64,000 bases of DNA from Comamonas testosteroni TK102 (lineage in GTDB: Bacteria > Pseudomonadota > Gammaproteobacteria > Burkholderiales > Burkholderiaceae_C). Below the pieces are notes generated by a model, which saw only the letters and a list, made by a program, of their open reading frames with translations, did not search any database and was not told where the DNA came from. The translations under genes were made by a program, and so were the position numbers. The first letter of the stretch is position 1; each line of letters begins with the position of its first letter. Of the stretch, positions 52,280 to 61,652 are shown piece after piece. Location: the NCBI RefSeq assembly GCF_000739375.1, contig NZ_CP006704.1:992001-1056000 (forward strand). The letters are read 5' to 3'.

Positions 52280-52961
52280 TGTTGTGATGGACCAGAGCGT
52301 TCTGGAGGCACGCGGCCTGACCAAGCGCTTTGCCGAAGGCAAGCTGGATGTGACCGTGCTGCAGGGTGTGGATCTGCGGGTTCAGGCGGGCGAGACACTG
52401 GCCATCGTCGGCGCCTCGGGCTCGGGCAAGTCCACCTTGCTGCACCTGCTGGGCGGGCTGGATGCGCCCACCACGGGCAGCGTCAGCCTCATGGGCCAGC
52501 CTCTGCACCAGCTCAGCCCGCAAAAGCAGGGCGCGTTGCGCAACCGGCACCTGGGCTTTATCTACCAGTTCCATCACCTGCTGGCCGAGTTCTCGGCCCA
52601 GGAGAATGTGGCCATGCCGCTGCGCATTCGACGCGACGCCAAGGAGGATTGCATGGACCGGGCGGCCGAGATGCTGCGCGCCGTGGGTCTGGGCCAGCGC
52701 ATGGCGCATCGCCCGGCCGAGCTGTCGGGTGGAGAGCGTCAGCGCGTGGCCATTGCACGTGCGCTGGTTACACGTCCGGCCTGTGTGCTGGCCGACGAGC
52801 CCACGGGCAACCTGGATCGTGGCACGGCCGATACGGTGTTTGCGCTGATGCTGGAGCTGGCGCGCAGCCATGGCACGGCGTTTGTGATGGTCACCCATGA
52901 CGAAGGACTGGCGGCGCGCTGCGACCGCATGGTCAGACTGGGGCGCGGGCAACTGGCCTGA
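52272..52961 (+). CDS. lolD: Lipoprotein-releasing ABC ATPase LolD
   Basis: The 229-aa ATPase has Walker [10 protein letters not shown], signature [15 protein letters not shown], Walker B VLADEPTG and the H-loop VTHDE. It drives the LolCE permease. The start ATG 52272 overlaps the lolC stop; the ATG at 52287 is an alternative. A terminator follows 20 bp after the stop. Confidence 0.96.
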   Translation: MNDVVMDQSVLEARGLTKRFAEGKLDVTVLQGVDLRVQAGETLAIVGASGSGKSTLLHLLGGLDAPTTGSVSLMGQPLHQLSPQKQGALRNRHLGFIYQFHHLLAEFSAQENVAMPLRIRRDAKEDCMDRAAEMLRAVGLGQRMAHRPAELSGGERQRVAIARALVTRPACVLADEPTGNLDRGTADTVFALMLELARSHGTAFVMVTHDEGLAARCDRMVRLGRGQLA

Positions 52962-52980
52962 TCGTCGCCAAGCGACGGCG

Positions 52981-53021
52981 AGGCCCGGGTCGTTGCAGCT
53001 GCAGTGATTCGGGCCTTTTTT
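52981..53021 (+). terminator. Terminator after lolD
   Basis: AGGCCCG and CGGGCCT pair across a 22-nt loop, with TTTTTT following. Confidence 0.75.
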
Positions 53022-53047
53022 ATGAAAAATACGCCTGAGACGATTGA

Positions 53048-54472
53048 TCAGTAAGCGCTGACAGCTGCATTTCTGATCGCAATCGTGGCCTGCTCACGCG
53101 CCGAGGCCTGCAGCGGCACGGCAGGGCGCGGCCTGGCCGAGCCCTGCTTGGCCGAAACATCCTGCGCCGTCAGATCGTCGGTGACCTCGCGCAGCCTGGC
53201 GGACTGGGCCAGCGAGGTCTGCACCACCTCGCCCATGATCTGCGTGACCTGGCGCGAGGAGTTCACGATCTCCGCCATGGTGGTGCCGGCTTCGCGCACC
53301 TGGGTCACCCCCTGGGTGACCTGGGTGACCGAGGTCTGGATCAGCTGCTTGATCTCCTTGGCGGCCTCGGCGCTGTGCTGGGCCAGCTGGCGCACCTCAT
53401 TGGCCACCACGGCAAAGCCGCGTCCCTGGTCACCGGCACGGGCCGCTTCCACGGCGGCGTTGAGTGCCAGCAGATTGGTCTGGAAGGCGATGGAGTCCAT
53501 CATGCCGATGATGTCGCTGATCTTGCGCGAGCTGGCGCTGATGGATTCCATGGTGCTCACCACATCCTGCACGGTGCGGCCGCCGGCTTCGGCCACGCTG
53601 CAGGCGTCCTGGGCCAGTTCGTTGGCCTGGCGTGCATGGTTGGCACTCTCGGTCAGCCCTTCCACCGTGGCGCGCAGGGTTTGCGCCGCGGTCACGCGGC
53701 GTGTGATGTTGGTGGCGAACTTGACGACCTTGAAGGGCCGCCCTTCGGTGTCGAGGATGGGGTTGTAGCTGGCTTCGATCCAGACCTGACGACCGGCCTT
53801 GCCTATGCGCAGATACTGGCCTGCATCGTGATGACCGAGGGCCAGCTTGTGCCAGAAATGCTGATAGGCCGGGGATTGGCGCTCGTGCGGCTGGACAAAC
53901 ATGCTGTGGTGTCTGCCCACGACTTCGGCAAGGGAGTAGCCCATGGTCTGCAGAAACAGATCGTTGGCCGTGAGGATGTTGCCGTTCAGATCGAACTCGA
54001 TGATGGCCTGCACCTTGGCAATGGCTTCGAGCTGGCCACGGGCATCGTCTTCATGCTGCTGCTGTTCGGTGATGTCGGTGGCGTACTTGATGACTTTGCG
54101 CGGCTGCCCCTGGCTGTCAAAGATCGGGTTGTAGCTGGCCTGCAGCCACACATCCTCGCCCTGGCTGTTGATGCGACGGTAGCGGCCGCTGTCATGCAGG
54201 CCTGCCGCCAGGCGCTGCCAGAACTGGGCGTACTCGGCAGAGGCCCGGGTCTCCTCATCCACAAACATGCGGTGATGCTGGCCGACGATCTGCTCGGCGC
54301 TGTAGCCCATGGTGCGCAGAAAGTTGTCATTGGCCGTCAGCACATGGCCTTGCAGATCGAACTCGATCACGGCCTGCACCTGATCGAGTGCAGCCAGCTT
54401 GCCCTGCATGTCGGCGCGCTGATGACTTTGACTCAGGCGTTGCCAGAGCGTGCTTTGCAGAAGTCCCGTCAT
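53048..54472 (-). CDS. Soluble PAS-PAS chemoreceptor (BdlA/Aer-like)
   Basis: The 474-aa protein has no membrane segment. Two PAS domains (about 25-130 and 147-252) are near-duplicates: [28 protein letters not shown] versus [28 protein letters not shown]. The signalling domain follows with tip [36 protein letters not shown]. It lacks the WETF tether, so methylation control may be different. This layout is that of BdlA-type receptors, which link redox or oxygen sensing to biofilm dispersal. Its 3' end lies just after the lolD terminator, in converging orientation. Confidence 0.93.
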   Translation of the reverse strand: MTGLLQSTLWQRLSQSHQRADMQGKLAALDQVQAVIEFDLQGHVLTANDNFLRTMGYSAEQIVGQHHRMFVDEETRASAEYAQFWQRLAAGLHDSGRYRRINSQGEDVWLQASYNPIFDSQGQPRKVIKYATDITEQQQHEDDARGQLEAIAKVQAIIEFDLNGNILTANDLFLQTMGYSLAEVVGRHHSMFVQPHERQSPAYQHFWHKLALGHHDAGQYLRIGKAGRQVWIEASYNPILDTEGRPFKVVKFATNITRRVTAAQTLRATVEGLTESANHARQANELAQDACSVAEAGGRTVQDVVSTMESISASSRKISDIIGMMDSIAFQTNLLALNAAVEAARAGDQGRGFAVVANEVRQLAQHSAEAAKEIKQLIQTSVTQVTQGVTQVREAGTTMAEIVNSSRQVTQIMGEVVQTSLAQSARLREVTDDLTAQDVSAKQGSARPRPAVPLQASAREQATIAIRNAAVSAY

Positions 54473-54626
54473 AACTTGCTCCTTTGGCCGGTAGCGCAGG
54501 GCAGTGGGTGAAGTTGCTTAATGTTTTATTTGTTTCAATGTGTGTACCGTAGGACAAGGCTGGAAACTGTCTGTAGTCACTTGACGTGTCATATGCCGGG
54601 GCCAGCCTGCGCAAGCAGCCTAGCCG

Positions 54627-55463
54627 ATGCATGATGTGCAGATGCCCACCTGGATAGATACCCATTGCCACCTGGATGCACCCGAATTTGCGCCTGACAG
54701 AGATGCCGTGCGCGCCGCTGCGCAGGCCGCAGGCGTCAAGCATCTGGTCATTCCCGCCGTGCAGCGCAGCCACTGGCTGGGCGTGATTGCGCTTGCGCAT
54801 CGTCATGGCGACAGCTATGCGCTGGGCATTCATCCGCTTTACACGCCCGGCGCTCAGGAGTCCGATATCGCGGCGCTGCGCGAGTTGCTGAGCCGGCAGC
54901 GCGGAGACCCGCATCTGGTGGCGGTGGGCGAAATCGGTCTCGATTTTTTTGTCCCCGGACTGGACGAGCAGCGCCAGATCTGGTTTTACGAGCAGCAGAT
55001 CCGGCTGGCTCGCGAGTTCGGGCTGCCCGTCATCCTGCATGTGCGCAAGAGCAGCGATCGTTTGCTCAAGACCTTGCGCCAGCACAGGGTTGTCGGTGGC
55101 ATAGCCCATGCGTTCAACGGCAGCGTCCAGCAGGCGCAGGCGTTTATTGATCTGGGCTTCAAGCTGGGCTTTGGCGGCGCCATCACCTATGAGCGCGCGC
55201 TCAAGCTGCGCGAGCTGGCGGCCAGCCTGCCGCTGCAGGCTTTGGTGCTGGAGACCGATGCGCCCGATATCCCGCCGCACTGGCTCTACACCACGGCCGA
55301 GCAGCGCGCGGCCGGCCAGCCTCAGGGGCGCAACAGCTCCGCCGAGCTGCCGCGCATTGCGGCGGAGATTGCACAGTTGCGCGGCATGAGCATTGATCAG
55401 CTGGCGCAGGTCGGCACGGACAATGCACGCGCAGCGCTCTCAGGCTTGCCGGCGTTCTTGTAG
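54627..55463 (+). CDS. tatD: TatD-family metal-dependent DNase/hydrolase
   Basis: The 278-aa TIM-barrel hydrolase shows DTHCHLD (first ligands), VGEIGLDFF, ILHVRKSSDR, GIAHAFNGS and LETDAPDIPPHW. TatD proteins are 3'-5' exonucleases and deoxyribonucleases used in DNA repair or degradation. Two starts are close (54627 and 54642) and neither has a good ribosome-binding site. Confidence 0.92.
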   Translation: MHDVQMPTWIDTHCHLDAPEFAPDRDAVRAAAQAAGVKHLVIPAVQRSHWLGVIALAHRHGDSYALGIHPLYTPGAQESDIAALRELLSRQRGDPHLVAVGEIGLDFFVPGLDEQRQIWFYEQQIRLAREFGLPVILHVRKSSDRLLKTLRQHRVVGGIAHAFNGSVQQAQAFIDLGFKLGFGGAITYERALKLRELAASLPLQALVLETDAPDIPPHWLYTTAEQRAAGQPQGRNSSAELPRIAAEIAQLRGMSIDQLAQVGTDNARAALSGLPAFL

Positions 55464-55563
55464 GAAAAACAGCATCTGGCCTTTTCAGACCAAGTGGCGG
55501 CTGCTCATCTTTTCGAATATCAGCCCAAGGGCCTTGCCAAGCATGGCTGGGCGACAATAGGGC

Positions 55564-56100
55564 ATGACCGAGGATTCTTCTGCCACCGTGACAGAGACAG
55601 GCCCGCGCTGGCAGGGGCTGGCGGCGGTGGCCGATGCGCGCACGCAGGCACTGGTGCTGGGCAGTTTTCCGGGCCTGAAGTCGCTGCAGCTGGCGCAGTA
55701 CTACGCCCATCCGCAAAACCAGTTCTGGCCTTTGCTGCAGGCCTTGTGGCCCCGCCATCCACAGCCGTCACGTGCCGATTACGCGGGCCGTTGCGAGTGG
55801 CTGCTGGAGCGTGGCCTGGGCCTGTGGGACGTGTATGCGAGCTGCGAGCGCGAGGGCAGTCTGGACAGCGCCATTCGCTGTGCCCAGGTCAACGACTTTG
55901 CCGGGCTGCGCCAGCGCTGCCCGGATCTGCAGCTGGCATTGCACAACGGTGGCGAGAGCTACAAGCATGCGCGCCAGACCGAGGCGCTGGGGCTGACGGC
56001 GCTCAAGCTGCCATCGACCAGCCCGGCCAATGCCAGCTGGTCTTTCGATAAAAAACTGCAGGCCTGGCGCCATGCGCTGGCGGCCCATGGCCTGCTTTGA
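55564..56100 (+). CDS. DNA-deoxyinosine glycosylase (UDG superfamily family 6)
   Basis: The 178-aa protein has the family-6 signature LGSFPGLKSLQLAQYYAHPQNQFWPLL and the second active-site region LKLPSTSPANASW. These enzymes excise hypoxanthine, formed by deamination of adenine, from DNA. The Asn in HPQNQFW is the expected catalytic residue. It is 15 bp upstream of the spermidine synthase-like gene on the same strand. Confidence 0.85.
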   Translation: MTEDSSATVTETGPRWQGLAAVADARTQALVLGSFPGLKSLQLAQYYAHPQNQFWPLLQALWPRHPQPSRADYAGRCEWLLERGLGLWDVYASCEREGSLDSAIRCAQVNDFAGLRQRCPDLQLALHNGGESYKHARQTEALGLTALKLPSTSPANASWSFDKKLQAWRHALAAHGLL

Positions 56101-56115
56101 AGATTGGTGTGAAAC

Positions 56116-56979
56116 GTGATCCGTAAAACCCGTGGCGGTGCCAAATCCGCGCAGGACAAGAATGTGGGCAGCGTGCAGGAGCTGCCCGAAGTCAGCGTCT
56201 CCGATGATGGCGTTATCCGCTATCTGCATCTCGGAACGCCCTGGGTGCAGGGCTCCATGCGCATTCGCGACCCTTTTGATATCGACCTGGAATATGTGCA
56301 GCGCATGATGGGCTGGCTGCTGTTTGCCGAGCCGGCCGAAGTGCCCCGGATGCACGCCATGCAATTGGGGCTGGGGGCGGCAGCCATCACCAAGTTCTGT
56401 CACAAGAAGCTGCGCATGAAGACCACGGCGGTCGAGCTCAATCCCCAGGTGCTGGCCGTGTGCCGCAGCTGGTTCAAGCTGCCGCCCGACAGCAGCACGC
56501 TGCAGGTGGTGCTGGCCGATGCGGCCCAGGAAATCAAAAAGCCCGAATGGCAGGGCACGGTCGATGCGTTGGCGGTCGATCTCTACGACCATGAGGCAGC
56601 GGCCCCGGTGCTCGACAGCGCCGAGTTCTATGCCGATTGCCGCAATCTGCTGACCGAGGACGGCATCATGACCGTCAATCTGTTTGGCCGCTCCTCAAGC
56701 TTTGACAAAAGCCTTGACCAGATGGCCCAGGCTTTTGGCGAGGACGCGCTCTGGGCCTTCCGCCCCACGCGCGAAGGCAATACCGTGGTGCTGGCCCAGC
56801 GCAGGCCGCGTGTGCTGCAGGGCACCGAGCTGGATCTGGCCTGTGACCAGGTGCAGGCGCGCTGGGATCTGAACACCACACGCTGGGCCAAGGTGTTCGT
56901 GCCGGCCCGCGATGCCGAGGCCGGCCGCAAGACGGCCAGATCCAAGGTCGTCCGAATCGACCGGAGTGCAGCCGAATGA
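56116..56979 (+). CDS. Spermidine synthase-like protein
   Basis: A 287-aa class-I methyltransferase-fold protein: MQLGLGAAAITKFCH (nucleotide motif I region), TTAVELNPQVLAVCRSWF (Glu for ribose), VVLADAAQEI, and DALAVDLYDHEAAAP. The SpeE family transfers aminopropyl groups, but the catalytic DxD region of true spermidine synthase is not clear, so this may be a paralogue with unknown function. The start is a GTG. The basic N- and C-termini are unusual for SpeE. Confidence 0.8.
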   Translation: MIRKTRGGAKSAQDKNVGSVQELPEVSVSDDGVIRYLHLGTPWVQGSMRIRDPFDIDLEYVQRMMGWLLFAEPAEVPRMHAMQLGLGAAAITKFCHKKLRMKTTAVELNPQVLAVCRSWFKLPPDSSTLQVVLADAAQEIKKPEWQGTVDALAVDLYDHEAAAPVLDSAEFYADCRNLLTEDGIMTVNLFGRSSSFDKSLDQMAQAFGEDALWAFRPTREGNTVVLAQRRPRVLQGTELDLACDQVQARWDLNTTRWAKVFVPARDAEAGRKTARSKVVRIDRSAAE

Positions 56980-57046
56980 TTGCAAAGCCTGAGTAAAGCT
57001 GAGGGGGCGGCATTGATTGCAGCGGCGTTGTGCCGATGATGTTGAC

Positions 57047-57409
57047 ATGACGATCAGTGCCATCTCCTCCAGTTCTGCCAGTCCAGCCTCTTCGGGGGCC
57101 GGCGCGGCATCGCATATCCAGCAGCTGCAAAAGCAGATCAAGGATGCAACCAGCGAGCTCAAGGAAGTCGCCAGCAGCGACGCGGATGCCAAGACCAAGC
57201 AGCAGCAGACGCAGTTGCTGCAGGCCAAGATCCAGATGCTGCAGGCCCAGATCGAGGCCCTGCAGAACCAGCAGGCGCAGCAAGCCCAGCAGGCTGCTCA
57301 GCGTGGCACCGAAGCCGTTCAGTCAAAGCAGGACGGTGCGGTGCAGGGCAGAAGTCGCAGCAATCCGGGTCAGGGTGGGTTGGGTGGTCTGCTGGACGAA
57401 TACGCCTGA
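57047..57409 (+). CDS. FlxA-like coiled-coil protein
   Basis: The 120-aa protein is a Ser/Ala-rich start followed by an uninterrupted Gln-rich coiled coil (QLQKQIKDATSELKEVA, QQQTQLLQAKIQMLQAQIEALQNQQAQ) and a Gly-rich tail. It matches the FlxA-like family, found near flagellar genes in enterobacteria; here there are none close. The start at 57047 is chosen over an earlier frame start at 57017 since the family begins MTISAISSS. Function unknown. Confidence 0.75.
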   Translation: MTISAISSSSASPASSGAGAASHIQQLQKQIKDATSELKEVASSDADAKTKQQQTQLLQAKIQMLQAQIEALQNQQAQQAQQAAQRGTEAVQSKQDGAVQGRSRSNPGQGGLGGLLDEYA

Positions 57410-57514
57410 GCTGCATCAGACAACAGGCCTTCATCTGCCTGTTATGCATCTTCCTGATCGGCAGCATGGGCCGATGGCGGTACAGTCAAGGCAGTTTTGT
57501 TGCTGCAGCCGCCC

Positions 57515-59317
57515 ATGTCATTGACTGAATCCATTCTGCCCCGATCCGTCAAGCCAGCCCAGTACCAGGGGCCTCTGGACTGGCGTACGCTGGTGCAATG
57601 GCTGCAGGAAGACGGTGTGATCACGCCACAGGAGGCAGGGCGCACGGTGGCGCGCTGCTCGGCAGCCGAGAGTGCGCAGTTGCCGCTGGTGCGTCTGGCC
57701 AATGTGGGCGTTGTCGGCGCCCTGACGCACCAGCCGCTGGATCTGGAAACCCTGACCCAGTACCTGGCCCAGCGCAGCGGCCTGGCCTATCTGCGCATCG
57801 ACCCGTTGCGCGTGGATGTGGGCCGCGTGGGCGAGATCATGAGCGCCAGCTACGCCGAGCGCCACAAGGTGCTGCCCGTGCAGGTCACGGCCAAGGAGGT
57901 GGTGATCGCCACGGCCGAGCCCTTCATCAAGGACTGGGTGAGCGAAGTCGAGCGGCAGGCGCACCGCAGCGTGCGCTGCGTGGTGGCCAATCCGCAGGAT
58001 ATCAAGCGCTATACGGCGGAGTTCTTTGCGCTGGCCAAATCCGTGCGTGCTGCAGAGAAGGCCGGCGGTGCGACCGGCGGCGCGAGCTTCGAGCAGCTGG
58101 TGGAGCTGGGCAAGAGCAACAAGCAGCTCGACGCCAACGACCAGGGCGTGGTGCGCGTGGTGGACTGGCTTTGGCAGTATGCCTTCGACCAGCGCGCCAG
58201 CGACATCCACCTGGAGCCCCGGCGCGAGCAGGGCGTGATCCGCTTTCGCATTGACGGTGTGCTGCATCCGGTCTATCAGATGCCCATGGGGGTACTGAAC
58301 GCGATGGTGGCGCGCGTCAAGCTGCTGGGGCGCATGGACGTGGTGGAAAAGCGCCGCCCGCTGGACGGGCGCATCAAGACGCGCAACCCGCGCGGCGAAG
58401 AGGTGGAAATGCGCTTGTCCACCTTGCCCACGGCCTTTGGCGAGAAGATGGTGATGCGCATCTTCGATCCCGAGAACACGGTCAAGAATCTGGATGCGCT
58501 GGGCTTCAGCGCCCATGATGCCCAGCGCTGGGAAGACCTGGTCAAGCGTCCGCACGGCATCATCCTGGTCACCGGCCCCACGGGCTCGGGCAAGACCACC
58601 ACGCTGTATTCCACGCTCAAGCGGGTGGCGACCGAGGAGGTCAATGTCAGCACGGTGGAAGACCCCATCGAAATGATCGAGCCGAGCTTCAACCAGACCC
58701 AGGTTCAGCCTCAGCTCGACTTCGGATTCACCGAAGGCCTGCGCGCGCTGATGCGCCAGGACCCGGACATCATCATGGTGGGCGAGATCCGCGATCTGGC
58801 CACGGCCGAAATGGCGGTTCAGGCCGCGCTGACCGGTCATCTGGTGTTCTCCACGCTGCACACCAACGATGCACCCAGCGCCGTCAGCCGCCTGATGGAG
58901 CTGGGCGTGCCCTCCTATCTGATCAATGCCACCTTGCTGGGCGTGCTGGCCCAGCGACTGGTACGCACGCTGTGCCCCAGCTGCAAGGTGCGCGATGAAG
59001 ATGCCAAGCCCGAGGATCTGGCTGAATCGGTCAGACCCTGGAAGCTGACCGGCAGCTGCCAGCCCTACAAGCCCGTGGGTTGCGAGGACTGCCGCATGAC
59101 AGGCTATCGCGGCCGCATGGGGCTGTACGAGCTGCTGATGGTCACCGAGACCCTCAAGAAGCAGATTCACGATGCCCCGTCGATGGACGTTCTGCGTCGC
59201 CAGGCCGTGCAGGACGGAATGCGTCCCCTGCGTCTTGCAGGGGCCTTGCGGGTCGCCGAAGGCCTGACCACCTTGCCCGAGGTGCTGGCCTGCACGCCGT
59301 TGATGAGCGAAATCTGA
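57515..59317 (+). CDS. gspE: GspE/PilB-type secretion ATPase
   Basis: The 600-aa ATPase has an N-terminal T2SSE_N part, Walker A VTGPTGSGKTTTLYST, Asp box, Walker B RQDPDIIMVGEIRD, and a tetracysteine zinc motif (CPSC, later CEDC; the spacing is about 40 residues). The family powers pseudopilus or pilus assembly at the inner membrane. The four Cys favour GspE or PilB over PilT. No other type II secretion genes are next to it. No ribosome-binding site is obvious before the ATG at 57515. Confidence 0.92.
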   Translation: MSLTESILPRSVKPAQYQGPLDWRTLVQWLQEDGVITPQEAGRTVARCSAAESAQLPLVRLANVGVVGALTHQPLDLETLTQYLAQRSGLAYLRIDPLRVDVGRVGEIMSASYAERHKVLPVQVTAKEVVIATAEPFIKDWVSEVERQAHRSVRCVVANPQDIKRYTAEFFALAKSVRAAEKAGGATGGASFEQLVELGKSNKQLDANDQGVVRVVDWLWQYAFDQRASDIHLEPRREQGVIRFRIDGVLHPVYQMPMGVLNAMVARVKLLGRMDVVEKRRPLDGRIKTRNPRGEEVEMRLSTLPTAFGEKMVMRIFDPENTVKNLDALGFSAHDAQRWEDLVKRPHGIILVTGPTGSGKTTTLYSTLKRVATEEVNVSTVEDPIEMIEPSFNQTQVQPQLDFGFTEGLRALMRQDPDIIMVGEIRDLATAEMAVQAALTGHLVFSTLHTNDAPSAVSRLMELGVPSYLINATLLGVLAQRLVRTLCPSCKVRDEDAKPEDLAESVRPWKLTGSCQPYKPVGCEDCRMTGYRGRMGLYELLMVTETLKKQIHDAPSMDVLRRQAVQDGMRPLRLAGALRVAEGLTTLPEVLACTPLMSEI

Positions 59318-59508
59318 GGATCGGACGGCAGGTGCTTGCTGTCCTGCCAGGGCAGCCAGGCAAGGCCGGCATGCATCGGGTTTGCCCACGCTAGATGGAT
59401 GCAGAACGTCAGCATTAGGGTATGCCCTTTGTAGGTGGAATCCACATCAATTTGGCATATCTATGACACGAGAATCGCCAAGTCGTGATTTCCGTAAGGA
59501 GACGTTTT

Positions 59509-59997
59509 GTGAAAATCAAGAGCCAAAAAGACTTTTTCTCCGGTCTGATGTTCTTGGCCGTCGGTCTCGCATTTGCGATCGGCGCGTCCAACTACACCAT
59601 TGGCACCGGCGCCCGTATGGGTCCAGGTTACTTCCCTCTGATCCTGGGTGTGCTTATGTCCATCCTGGGTGCAGCCATCTGCGTCGGCGGCCTGACCAAG
59701 GGCCCCGAAGGTGGTGACAAGATCGGTAAGTGGGCCTGGAAGCCGGTGTTCTTCGTGCTGGCTGCCAACTTTGCCTTCGGCATTCTGTTGGTGGGTGTGC
59801 CGGCTGTGGGCATCCCCCAGTTCGGTCTGATCATTGCGATCTACGCTTTGGTCTTTATCGCCAGCATGGCCGGTCAGACCTTCAACCTCAAGGAAACAGC
59901 CATCCTGGCCACCATTTTGGCGGTCGGCAGCTATTTCGCTTTCGTGTGGGCGCTGAATCTGCAGTTCCCCGTGTGGCCTAGCTTCATCGCTGGCTAA
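59509..59997 (+). CDS. tctB: Tripartite tricarboxylate transporter small subunit TctB
   Basis: Four membrane helices in 162 residues: LMFLAVGLAFAIGASNY, YFPLILGVLMSILGAAICVGG, PVFFVLAANFAFGILLVG and AILATILAVGSYFAFVW. The helix II motif GARMGPGYFPLILG is typical of TctB. The start is a GTG with AAGGAG seven bases before it. It is 15 bp before tctA. The pair transports carboxylates together with a Bug receptor, which is missing here. Confidence 0.93.
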   Translation: MKIKSQKDFFSGLMFLAVGLAFAIGASNYTIGTGARMGPGYFPLILGVLMSILGAAICVGGLTKGPEGGDKIGKWAWKPVFFVLAANFAFGILLVGVPAVGIPQFGLIIAIYALVFIASMAGQTFNLKETAILATILAVGSYFAFVWALNLQFPVWPSFIAG

Positions 59998-60012
59998 TCA
60001 GGAGCATCGTCC

Positions 60013-61524
60013 ATGGATCTGATTCAGAACTTGTCGACGGGTTTTGGCGTGGCTTTCACGTTCCAGAACCTGATCTACTGCTTTGTGGGCTGTCTGCTCG
60101 GTACGCTGATTGGCGTGCTGCCCGGCATTGGCCCTGTGGCGACCATCGCCATGTTGCTGCCAGCGACTTATGCACTGCCTCCCGTGGCGGCGCTGATCAT
60201 GCTGGCCGGTATTTACTACGGCGCCCAGTATGGAGGCTCTACCACCGCCATTCTGGTGAACCTGCCAGGTGAATCGTCCTCTGTGGTGACCGTGATCGAC
60301 GGTTACCAGATGGCCCGAAAAGGCCGGGCGGGGCCCGCGTTGGCGGCAGCTGGTATCGGCTCCTTCTTCGCAGGCTGCGTGGGTACCGTGATTCTGGCTG
60401 CCTTCGCTCCTCCCCTGACCGAAGTCGCTTTCAAGTTCGGCCCTGCCGAGTACTTCTCGCTGATGACCCTGGGTCTGATCGGTGCCGTGGTGCTGGCTTC
60501 CGGCTCGCTGCTCAAGGCGATCGCGATGATCGTGCTGGGTCTGCTGCTGGGCATGGTCGGTACCGACGTGAACTCCGGTGTGGCCCGTTACAGCTTCGAC
60601 ATTCCTGAGCTGACCGACGGCATCGACTTCGTCGTGATCGCCATGGGTGTGTTCGGTTACGGCGAAATCATTGCCAACCTGTCCAAGCCCGACGACGAGC
60701 GCGAAGTGTTCGCTGCCAAGGTGACCGGTCTGATGCCCACAGGCGAAGACTTCAAGCGCATGATTCCTGCCATGCTGCGCGGCACGGCCCTGGGTTCGGC
60801 CCTGGGTATCTTGCCCGGTGGCGGTGCCATGCTGTCGGCCTTTGCTGCCTACACCATCGAAAAGAAGACCAAGCTGAAGCCCGGCGAAGTTCCTTTCGGT
60901 CAAGGCAATATCCGCGGCGTGTGCGCTCCCGAGTCGGCCAACAACGCCGGTTCGCAGACATCGTTCATTCCTCTGCTGACCCTGGGTATTCCTCCCAACG
61001 CCGTGATGGCGCTGATGGTGGGTGCCATGACGATTCACAACATCCAGCCCGGTCCTCAGGTGATGACCAGCAACCCAGAACTGTTCTGGGGTCTGATCGC
61101 CTCCATGTGGATTGGTAACCTGATGCTGATCATCTTGAACCTGCCGCTGATCGGCGTCTGGATCAAGCTGCTGACCGTGCCTTACCGCTGGCTGTTCCCG
61201 TCCATCGTGTTGTTCTGTGCTATCGGCGTGTACGGTACCAACAACAACGCCTGGGACGTGTGGATGGTGGGTATCTTCGGTTTCATCGGCTATGTGTTCC
61301 ACAAGCTGGGTACCGAACCTGCTCCTCTGCTGCTGGGCTTCATCCTGGGCCCGATGATGGAAGAAAACCTGCGCCGTGCCCTGCTGCTGTCGCGTGGTGA
61401 CTGGTCGGTCTTCGTGACCCGCCCCATCTCTGCCTGCCTGCTGGCCGCTGCCCTGGTGCTGCTGGTCGTGGTGCTGATGCCTGCAGTGAAGAACAAGCGT
61501 GAAGAAGCCTTCGTGGAAGACTGA
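60013..61524 (+). CDS. tctA: Tripartite tricarboxylate transporter large subunit TctA
   Basis: The 503-aa permease has about 11 helices and the family signature regions GVLPGIGPVATIAMLLP, YGGSTTAILVNLPGESSSVVTVIDGYQMARKGRAGPAL and GGAMLSAFAAY, IRGVCAPESANNAGSQTSFIPLLTLGIPPNAVMAL. The codons are unusually regular and rich in optimal ones, as in highly expressed genes. A GGAG ribosome-binding site precedes the ATG. It is followed by a strong terminator. With TctB it forms the membrane part of a sodium-driven carboxylate importer. Confidence 0.96.
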   Translation: MDLIQNLSTGFGVAFTFQNLIYCFVGCLLGTLIGVLPGIGPVATIAMLLPATYALPPVAALIMLAGIYYGAQYGGSTTAILVNLPGESSSVVTVIDGYQMARKGRAGPALAAAGIGSFFAGCVGTVILAAFAPPLTEVAFKFGPAEYFSLMTLGLIGAVVLASGSLLKAIAMIVLGLLLGMVGTDVNSGVARYSFDIPELTDGIDFVVIAMGVFGYGEIIANLSKPDDEREVFAAKVTGLMPTGEDFKRMIPAMLRGTALGSALGILPGGGAMLSAFAAYTIEKKTKLKPGEVPFGQGNIRGVCAPESANNAGSQTSFIPLLTLGIPPNAVMALMVGAMTIHNIQPGPQVMTSNPELFWGLIASMWIGNLMLIILNLPLIGVWIKLLTVPYRWLFPSIVLFCAIGVYGTNNNAWDVWMVGIFGFIGYVFHKLGTEPAPLLLGFILGPMMEENLRRALLLSRGDWSVFVTRPISACLLAAALVLLVVVLMPAVKNKREEAFVED

Positions 61525-61553
61525 TGGTCTTGCCTGATTGCTGAATCAAGCGC

Positions 61554-61581
61554 AAAAGCGGCCCGCAAGGGCCGCTTTTTT
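61554..61581 (+). terminator. Terminator after tctBA
   Basis: AAAAGCGGCCC pairs with GGGCCGCTTTT around GCAA, followed by further T's. Confidence 0.93.
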
Positions 61582-61652
61582 GATATGAGGACCTTTGTTT
61601 CGGGGGCCATGGATTAGGGCGGCAAAATAGCTGCAGTTATTCGAAAGATTGC

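Noticed and set aside
57518..59389. 623-codon open frame on the minus strand
   Set aside because: Antisense shadow of the GspE-type ATPase.
59998..61302. 434-codon open frame on the minus strand, very His/Gln-rich
   Set aside because: Antisense shadow of tctA; the amino-acid mix reflects the optimal codons of tctA.
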